A DNA stretch of 33,710 nt from a virus: positions 1-33,710 of IMG/VR virus record IMGVR_UViG_3300025112_000086; one strand, 5' to 3'. Positions 27,961-33,710 of this stretch are shown here, piece by piece. Below the pieces are notes generated by a model. The model had not been told where the DNA came from, ran no database searches, and saw nothing but the letters and a program-made list of their open reading frames with translations. The first letter of the stretch is position 1. Each line of letters opens with the position of its first letter. Position numbers and translations under genes: made by a program.

Positions 27961-27988
27961 AATATAATGTCATAATATCCTATGTCAA
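27961..27988 (-). promoter_or_regulatory. Promoter of the leftward replication operon
   Basis: TTGACA, 16-nt spacer TAGGATATTATGACAT, TATATT: near-consensus sigma70. The spacer starts with TAGGATATTAT, a half copy of the shared box in the opposite orientation to the 11 kb promoters. It should drive the 27924 gene, the ssDNA-binding-like protein, primase, helicase and polymerase. Confidence 0.8.
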
Positions 27989-27990
27989 GT

Positions 27991-28341
27991 TTATTCTTCA
28001 ATCTTTCCTTGTTCATATAAATTTATTTCTATAGGGTAATAAGTCTTTTCTTGTCTATCCCATTTTAATAAATTAAATTTTCCTCCTGTTTTATCTGCCA
28101 CAATTGAACAAGCTACACCTATAATTGCAGGATCGCCTGTAAGTAGTAAATAATCATCAGGAGTATATTTATCTAATAATTTTCTTAATTTAAAAATTAA
28201 TGGGCCTGGAGATAATATAATTTGTGAGTGTTCTGGTAATAAAGTTTTTAATGTGCCAAACTTTTGAGCACCCATAATGTTAAATTTAGGAGCGCCTATC
28301 TTAGTTCCTGGCAATTCTTGTATTATATAAACTGTGTTCAT
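27991..28341 (-). CDS. Conserved protein of unknown function
   Basis: 116 residues: MNTVYIIQELPGTKIGAPKF, SQIILSPGPLIFKLRKLL and DYLLLTGDPAIIGVACSIVA, a Rossmann-like alternation of strands and helices, then KWDRQEKTYYPIEINLY. The LLTGDPA...A stretch recalls small alpha/beta nucleotide-binding folds, but no P-loop is complete. AGGAAAG precedes the ATG. Its own promoter diverges from that of the SNF2 helicase. Confidence 0.65.
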   Translation of the reverse strand: MNTVYIIQELPGTKIGAPKFNIMGAQKFGTLKTLLPEHSQIILSPGPLIFKLRKLLDKYTPDDYLLLTGDPAIIGVACSIVADKTGGKFNLLKWDRQEKTYYPIEINLYEQGKIEE

Positions 28342-28351
28342 AACTTTCCTA

Positions 28352-28386
28352 TTGACTTGTTATATAGGTTTTGATATGCCTGTCAA
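28352..28386. promoter_or_regulatory. Overlapping divergent promoters between the 28341 gene and the SNF2 helicase
   Basis: Leftward: TTGACA (28386-28381), 16-nt spacer, TATAAC. Rightward: TTGACT (28352-28357), N17, TATGCC, weaker at the -10. TATATAGGTTTTGATATG between them includes a single TAGG. They share bases, so binding at one should interfere with the other. Confidence 0.6.
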
Positions 28387-28403
28387 CAGAAAGAAGAATT
28401 ACT

Positions 28404-29837
28404 ATGAACTATAAATTTAAAACTAAGCCATATGAGCATCAATTAAAAGCTCTTAATAAATCTCATAATAAAGAAGTGTTTGCTTACTTTATGGAAATGG
28501 GTACAGGAAAATCTAAAGTATTAATAGATAATGTATCTATGCTTTATGACAAAGGTAAGATTAATGGATTTTTATTAGTTGCACCAAAAGGTGTATATAA
28601 AAATTGGTTTGATTCGGAAATACCAACACACATGGTAGATCATATAGATAAAAAAATGGTGTTGTGGCAAGCTAACATTACAAAGTCTCAACAATTAAAA
28701 TTAGATTCTTTGTTTGAGCCTGGTGAAGATTTACATATTTTAATAATGAATGTAGATGCTTTTAGTACAAGTAAAGGTGTAGAATTTGCAGCTAAATTTT
28801 TACGTTGTCATAGAACTATGATGGCTATTGATGAGTCTACAACTATAAAAAATCCTGATGCAAAAAGATCTAAACATATTTGTTCATTAGGTGATCATGC
28901 TAAATATAAAAGAATACTTACAGGATCACCTGTTACTAAATCTCCATTAGATTTATATAAACAATGTGAATTTTTAGGAGAAGGACTATTAGATTTTACT
29001 TCTTACTATGCATTTAGAACTAGATACGCTATCCTTAAAACTATGAACTTTGGTTCTCACAGTGCTAAGGTTCCAGTTGGTTATAAAAATTTACAGGAAC
29101 TTTCAGATAAAATTGCTACGTTTTCTGATCGAGTGTTGAAAGAAGATTGTTTAGATTTACCTGATTATACATACCAAAAAAGAATTATACAATTAAGTAA
29201 AGAACAACAAAAACTTTATGATCAAATGAAAAATGTAGCACTTGCACAAATGGACGGCAAACTAATGACTACTTCTACTGCATTAGTTCAACTTATGAGA
29301 CTCCAGCAAATTACTTGTGGTCACTTCAAGGCTGACGATGGTACACTTAAAATTATTAAGAATGAAAGAGTCAATGCATTAATGGATATATTAGAAGAGG
29401 TAGAGGGTAAAGCTATTATTTGGGCCCATTGGAGACACGATATAGACTCCGTAGTCAAAGCTATTGAAAAAGAATATGATCCAGGTTCCGTGATGACTTA
29501 TTATGGGTCCACATCTACTGAAGATAGAGCCAAAGCCATAAAAGAAATACAGGACCCTAATTCTAAAGTTAGATTTTTAGTAGGGACACCACAAACAGGA
29601 GGCTATGGTATTACGCTTACAGAAGCTAATGTAATGATTTATTATTCTAATGGTTATGATTTAGAAAAAAGAACTCAAAGTGAGGCTAGAATAAATCGTA
29701 TTGGTCAAAAAAGAAAGATGACTTACATAGATATTATATGTGAAAAAACTGTAGATGAACGTATAGTAAAAGCTTTGCGTAAAAAAATAAATATAGCTAG
29801 TGAAGTTATGGGAGAAGAGTTAAAAGCATGGATCTAA
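28404..29837 (+). CDS. SNF2-type superfamily 2 helicase/translocase
   Basis: 477 residues from ATG 28404; a longer frame starts inside the promoter. Motif I FMEMGTGKSKVLID, Ia LLVAPKGVYKNW, motif II MAIDESTTIKNP (DExx), motif III ILTGSPVTKSP, motif V GTPQTGGYGITLTEANVMIY and motif VI QSEARINRIGQKRKMTYIDI. The last is the SNF2/Rad54-type NRIGQ. It is an ATP-dependent dsDNA translocase without the chromatin parts. In phages it probably acts in replication fork or recombination tasks. It is the only large plus-strand gene in the window, opposite to the operon it supports. Confidence 0.9.
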   Translation: MNYKFKTKPYEHQLKALNKSHNKEVFAYFMEMGTGKSKVLIDNVSMLYDKGKINGFLLVAPKGVYKNWFDSEIPTHMVDHIDKKMVLWQANITKSQQLKLDSLFEPGEDLHILIMNVDAFSTSKGVEFAAKFLRCHRTMMAIDESTTIKNPDAKRSKHICSLGDHAKYKRILTGSPVTKSPLDLYKQCEFLGEGLLDFTSYYAFRTRYAILKTMNFGSHSAKVPVGYKNLQELSDKIATFSDRVLKEDCLDLPDYTYQKRIIQLSKEQQKLYDQMKNVALAQMDGKLMTTSTALVQLMRLQQITCGHFKADDGTLKIIKNERVNALMDILEEVEGKAIIWAHWRHDIDSVVKAIEKEYDPGSVMTYYGSTSTEDRAKAIKEIQDPNSKVRFLVGTPQTGGYGITLTEANVMIYYSNGYDLEKRTQSEARINRIGQKRKMTYIDIICEKTVDERIVKALRKKINIASEVMGEELKAWI

Positions 29838-30034
29838 TAATTTTAAATGATGGACTGTATCACTTAATACCTGTAACAGCTAAACTGTTAGAGGGTATAG
29901 AGTTAGCAACTAAAGTAAATTGCTTTGAGCTTTGTGATATACTTAGACTCAAACTTACTGGTTATGTAAATGAATTAAATCTTCATATAATGAACAATGG
30001 TAGTGGAGATTTTATTGGATGTATGTGTCGTTAG
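29828..30034 (+). CDS. 68-residue small protein after the SNF2 gene
   Basis: MDLIILNDGLYHLIPVTAKL, then LEGIELATKVNCFELCDILR and GYVNELNLHIMNNGSGDFIG, ending CMCR. It overlaps the SNF2 stop by 10 bp and ends two bases before the convergent gene. Four cysteines at varied spacing. No strong ribosome site; coupling to SNF2 translation would be needed. Function unknown. Confidence 0.5.
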   Translation: MDLIILNDGLYHLIPVTAKLLEGIELATKVNCFELCDILRLKLTGYVNELNLHIMNNGSGDFIGCMCR

Positions 30035-30035
30035 A

Positions 30036-30212
30036 CTACATATGATTTGAAAGTACAGCTAACAGTATTGCGCCTAGTCCACCAATAATCCATTTTTCTA
30101 ATCTAGCTATTCTAGTTTCCATTCTATCCATTCTTTCAAAAGTTTGTTTCTGCATAATTCTACAGATCTTTTCATGGTATTCTATTTTTTGTAATGCAGA
30201 TTTTTTAACCAT
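30036..30212 (-). CDS. XhlA-like small membrane protein
   Basis: 58 residues: a basic helix, a coiled-coil stretch ERMDRMETRIARLEKW, then a C-terminal transmembrane helix IIGGLGAILLAVLSNHM. This coiled coil plus C-terminal anchor is the XhlA (hemolysin XhlA) build, linked to phage lysis in Bacillus phage PBSX. The TAATG overlap with the upstream gene supports it. It may be a second lysis or anchoring factor. Confidence 0.75.
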   Translation of the reverse strand: MVKKSALQKIEYHEKICRIMQKQTFERMDRMETRIARLEKWIIGGLGAILLAVLSNHM

Positions 30213-30892
30213 TAAAAACTACCCATTTCATTAGAACCACCAGGATCAGAAGCGTTTGAATTGTCAGCAAATCCTCCACCGCCACCATCTCCTCCATAGT
30301 AATCTGATGTTCCTATATTTGTAGGTTGTGGACCAAAAGGATTTTGTTTATTTTGTATTTCATCTTTAACTTGATCAAAAGTTTTACCGTAATTTTGTTG
30401 ATAAAAATCACCTGCAAGATCTTTAGCTAAACCACCCAATCCTTCTAAAGCGTAAGATCTATAAGAATTAGATCCTGGTTGTAAAAAATTATCCATCATA
30501 CTTACTGTGTTATAACCGAATTTATCTTGACTGCCACCTTGACCATAGCCTCCATACATGTTCAATAAATTATTGTCGTAAGGTTTAGGGCCAAATTTAT
30601 TTGCTAATAAACCTACCCCTGGAATATTTGTAAGTAAACCCATTATACCTCCTGCAATAGGAGCACCATAATTATTATAGAAAGACCCTATAGGTTGAGT
30701 AAATTGTTGAAGTCCTGAATAAAAAGGATCTACTTGGTCACTATAAGGTGTTATGTTTCCTGGATAAGTATCTGATCCAAGATCCTTGTTTGAAGATACC
30801 GTATTAATAGATGAATCATATACTTGTTCACCGACAGTTCTGCCTGGTGCTACACCAGTTATCTCTGCTATTTCATTTAAAGTTATTGCCAT
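30212..30892 (-). CDS. Glycine/asparagine-rich putative virion protein
   Basis: 226 residues. A helical start (AITLNEIAEITGVAPGRTVG), then Asn/Tyr/Gly-rich stretches, a hydrophobic module APIAGGIMGLLTNIPGVGLL (~78-97) and a low-complexity end (YYGGDGGGGGFADNSN). It lies directly after a large structural gene. Such proteins are often minor or internal virion proteins; the hydrophobic module could contact the membrane during DNA injection. Not recognised as a known family. Confidence 0.6.
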   Translation of the reverse strand: MAITLNEIAEITGVAPGRTVGEQVYDSSINTVSSNKDLGSDTYPGNITPYSDQVDPFYSGLQQFTQPIGSFYNNYGAPIAGGIMGLLTNIPGVGLLANKFGPKPYDNNLLNMYGGYGQGGSQDKFGYNTVSMMDNFLQPGSNSYRSYALEGLGGLAKDLAGDFYQQNYGKTFDQVKDEIQNKQNPFGPQPTNIGTSDYYGGDGGGGGFADNSNASDPGGSNEMGSF

Positions 30893-30895
30893 AAT

Positions 30896-33710
30896 TTATC
30901 CTAAAGGAAATAATTTATCAAATTTTTGATCAGTTGGTAGTAAATTATATCTAGACCCTAGATTAGTTGCATTAACAGAAGCTACATTCACTGGTGCATT
31001 TTTGTTTTGATCCACTGGTAATACTGCTTTAGTTTCTGCAATTAAGGTTCCAGTTGGAGGAGCTAAATCACTTCTTAAATCTCTAACCTCTTCTACTCCA
31101 GGACTCAATAAACTATCTATTGCATCATTTAAAAGATCTGTTGATCCACCTAATTTATATTTTTTTAAATCTTTTTTAAGGTCATCATATATTTCCATAA
31201 CAGTATCGTTTTCATTACCTATTCTAATTCCTTCAAATACATCCTCTTTTTTAAGTCTTGTCTCAATAGATTTAAATGCATTTTCACTGTAAGATGGTGT
31301 TTTAAATATACCTTTTAATAAAAGTTTAGATTCAGTTTTTGTTAAACGTTCTTCTAATATTTTTTTTAATTTAGATCTACTAACCCCTAATGTTTCTGCA
31401 TTTTTTAATGTAATGTATAATTTATTTTGAGAATCAAAAGACTCCAACATATATTGTACATAAGATCCAAGTTTTTGTTCTGCATTTGAACGAGCAGAAT
31501 ATGCTGTTCTTGCAAATTTACTTCTCATATTTTTTTTATCACCATTAAATGATGTTAAAATAAATGGCATGCTAGATAATGGTTTTGCATCTTCTACTCT
31601 AACCCCTGACATTAAAGCTACTACTTCGTCAAGGCCGTCTCTTTGAGTTCCATAATCAGTAAATCTACCGGTTGCTCCATCCCAAATTCTAGCAAAAGAA
31701 GTTACAGCTCCTGGAGTTAATCCACCAAAAATATGTTTAAGAGAGTTAGCAATAATTACACTTGGATCATCTTGAGGAAAATAAATTTGTTTACCTTCTG
31801 AAGTTTTGCCACCTCTAACTGTAACGTCAAAAGCTCTTTCAGTACCAATAGACTCAGATATAAAAGGTGTTAAAAATTCTATAATTGCACCTTTTCTTTT
31901 GTTTGGATCGATTGCACCACCAAACAATGAATCCATTACAGTAGACATTACATTGTCTTCTCTTAATCTACCTTCTGTAAACGCACCAATGATTCCATTG
32001 ACTGGAGCTACTAGCGAATCATACGGATTAGAATATGAAAAATTATAATATTTAAAATTACCATTTTCATCCGGAGCAGATACTGGGACTAGTGTTGAAT
32101 TTTTTTGATACGGTGGAGCAAAAGAAGTTTGAAATGCATTCATCATTTCTTCGTCTACGCCTGTCATATATTGTGCACCTTTTTGAACTGTAAAACCTAT
32201 GCCACCAAGCACGGTCGAAACACCTACTAATCTTCTTGCACCCATCTGTCTTATAAATGGATTGGTGCTTGTTAATTCTCTTGCACCTATATTTATAATA
32301 TTTGCAGTCGTTCTTAAAATTTCTGCAGGGAATGCTACGAAATTACCTAAAGGTAAGTTTCTAATGTTTTCAATTATTGCAGGTACTTTACTATATGTAG
32401 GAATAGTATTGGTTACTAAATAAGCTGAAGCTTCTTCTAATGCTTGTAATGGTGTTTTTTCTACACCAGTTAATGGATCTAATTTTACAAATCTTTGTCC
32501 TCCTACTACTCTAAACCAGTCTTCAATATTTTGCATGTAAGTATTGTATGCTTTGCTACCTTTAATTAATGTTTCTGGATTTCCAAAAGCAGTTTTTAAT
32601 GCGCCTTGATAAAAATTGTCAGAGTATATTTTCCAAAAGTTATCAGCACCTTGATAGATGTCTGTTAGCTTTTGCATAATTCTAGTGTTCATTAAAGTAT
32701 TAAAAGTAATCTTACCGTCTTTAGCTTTTTCTAACACACGTTTCATTTCTTGAACGTTTATGTTCTGATCAATAACACCTCGATTAATAAGGTTTTCTAT
32801 TTTAGCAAGTTTTTGTTTATCGGTTTTGGCCCCTTGAAATATATCTCCAGCTGTTAATCTCCATGCATCTTTAAAACCTACTTTGCCTCCAATCAATCCA
32901 CTAGCTAATGGAAAGAAAGAAGCTGTTGTAAAGTTTCTAACTTGTGTCATTGGTGATAAAATAGTTTTAGATATTTGAGCTCCAGCTTTTAAAGTCATTA
33001 AAGATTTGTATCCAGGCAGGCCGTACAAACTGGCAGTTAATTCTTTAGCTCCTACCAACGCATTGGCTACTTCAGGTGCTGCAAAAAACCTACCATCAAA
33101 AAGTTCACTACTTAAAGATACATCATCTAAGTCAACTCTTTTTCCAACTTCAGTTATATTTTTTAAATTTATTAAAGATCCTTTAGCCGTGTCTAATCCT
33201 TTTCTTGCAACAGCTGCTTCATCTAAAATAAGACCTGCTCTTCCAGGTAAATCTAAACCTTCTCTTAACATTGCGTCAAAAACTCTTTTGCCATGCATTT
33301 GTCTAGATTGATTTAACACAACATCAATAGCTGCAATCATAGGGTTAAATGTTTCAACATCTTTAGCAACTGTTTTACCTGCTTTAGTTAACTCACCCAA
33401 AGTTCTACCGTCTTCAATAGATAATAATTTTTTCATTGCATCAGGTAATCCTTTTTCTTTTACTAATTCTTTGCTCATACCTAACGCTTTTCCTACTCCA
33501 AAAAATAAACTATTAGGTTCAAGATTACCTTTGATAGCTAATTGTTTTAAATTTAACATTTTGTTTTTAGCTAATATGTTTACTTGTTTATCTATTTCTG
33601 TAGTTAAAGCTTTAGATCTCTCTGCGCCTTTTAAATTTTTTGTTGCAACAATTCTTTCTGCAGTATCTTCTGCATTCTTTAATACATTTTCAAAACCAGG
33701 TTCTTTCTTT
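30896..33710 (-). CDS. Large internal-virion-like protein (cut by window edge)
   Basis: Over 900 residues. The frame is open to the window edge: codons upstream of the first ATG (33559) read KKEPGFENVLKNAEDTAERI and NILAKNKMLNLKQ in frame without a stop, so the true start lies outside. Mostly helical, with AGAQISKTILSPMTQVRNFT, MNTRIMQKLTDIYQGADNFW and GLTPGAVTSFARIWDGATG. The ADNFWK/NF..KVP... pattern and size resemble the long internal virion proteins of podoviruses that form the ejection channel. No lytic transglycosylase motif is visible in this part. The C-terminal ~60 residues are low-complexity. Confidence 0.7.
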   Translation of the reverse strand, partial: KKEPGFENVLKNAEDTAERIVATKNLKGAERSKALTTEIDKQVNILAKNKMLNLKQLAIKGNLEPNSLFFGVGKALGMSKELVKEKGLPDAMKKLLSIEDGRTLGELTKAGKTVAKDVETFNPMIAAIDVVLNQSRQMHGKRVFDAMLREGLDLPGRAGLILDEAAVARKGLDTAKGSLINLKNITEVGKRVDLDDVSLSSELFDGRFFAAPEVANALVGAKELTASLYGLPGYKSLMTLKAGAQISKTILSPMTQVRNFTTASFFPLASGLIGGKVGFKDAWRLTAGDIFQGAKTDKQKLAKIENLINRGVIDQNINVQEMKRVLEKAKDGKITFNTLMNTRIMQKLTDIYQGADNFWKIYSDNFYQGALKTAFGNPETLIKGSKAYNTYMQNIEDWFRVVGGQRFVKLDPLTGVEKTPLQALEEASAYLVTNTIPTYSKVPAIIENIRNLPLGNFVAFPAEILRTTANIINIGARELTSTNPFIRQMGARRLVGVSTVLGGIGFTVQKGAQYMTGVDEEMMNAFQTSFAPPYQKNSTLVPVSAPDENGNFKYYNFSYSNPYDSLVAPVNGIIGAFTEGRLREDNVMSTVMDSLFGGAIDPNKRKGAIIEFLTPFISESIGTERAFDVTVRGGKTSEGKQIYFPQDDPSVIIANSLKHIFGGLTPGAVTSFARIWDGATGRFTDYGTQRDGLDEVVALMSGVRVEDAKPLSSMPFILTSFNGDKKNMRSKFARTAYSARSNAEQKLGSYVQYMLESFDSQNKLYITLKNAETLGVSRSKLKKILEERLTKTESKLLLKGIFKTPSYSENAFKSIETRLKKEDVFEGIRIGNENDTVMEIYDDLKKDLKKYKLGGSTDLLNDAIDSLLSPGVEEVRDLRSDLAPPTGTLIAETKAVLPVDQNKNAPVNVASVNATNLGSRYNLLPTDQKFDKLFPLG

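Overview
This window is most of the genome of a tailed bacteriophage from the marine, SAR11-associated (pelagiphage / uncultured marine phage) gene pool. The DNA is AT-rich, genes are packed with ATGA or TAATG overlaps, and almost everything lies on the minus strand. Phage assignment rests on a clear capsid, scaffold, portal and terminase set, a phage replication set and a lysis cluster. The host (probably Pelagibacterales or another low-GC alphaproteobacterium) is inferred from composition and remembered family distribution. Both window edges cut a minus-strand virion gene: the major capsid gene on the left and a large internal-virion-like gene on the right. The missing part therefore probably holds tail genes, and the map is probably circular or permuted.

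Layout. 1-9344 (minus): head-assembly operon, read right to left as TerL, small protein, portal, small protein, holin-like protein, a run of tiny lysine/arginine-rich proteins, a GroES-type co-chaperonin, scaffold, conserved protein, head-decoration-like protein, major capsid. 9345-13285: an unusual accessory block. It has a perfect bacterial parS palindrome, at least eight copies of a GC-rich hairpin repeat (GGGTGGGNCCCGCCCACA), promoter-gene-hairpin cassettes, a ~490-bp stretch with no credible ORF that folds into many perfect hairpins (candidate large structured RNA), and three plus-strand genes including a Gp88-like cysteine-rich protein. 13286-18358: PD-(D/E)XK nuclease, small terminase subunit (plus strand, far from TerL), RecB-like exonuclease, small lipoprotein, HNH nuclease, O-methyltransferase-like protein, zinc ribbons and a ribbon-helix-helix regulator. 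18429-20602: lysis region with an M15 peptidase endolysin and several very small membrane or basic proteins. 20595-28341: replication block with family A DNA polymerase (Leu at the position equivalent to E. coli Phe762), DUF3310 protein, UvrD-like SF1 helicase, AEP-type primase and an abundant accessory protein. 28404-30034 (plus): SNF2-type helicase and a small ORF. 30036-33710 (minus): XhlA-like membrane protein, glycine-rich protein, large virion protein.

Control. Many sigma70-like promoters (TTGACA ... TATAWT) have the same box, TAGG-N6-TAGG (10-bp period) or a half of it, in the spacer or at the -10. This suggests one phage-wide regulator, and the ribbon-helix-helix protein at 18188-18358 is a natural candidate. 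Three starts have the geometry -10 TATATT, six bases, ATG, and are probably translated from leaderless mRNAs.

Together, a host-type parS site, a Leu762-class polymerase and self-contained regulated cassettes point to a phage that may persist in the cell rather than being purely lytic. No integrase, ParA/ParB or classical repressor is visible here, so that reading is inference.
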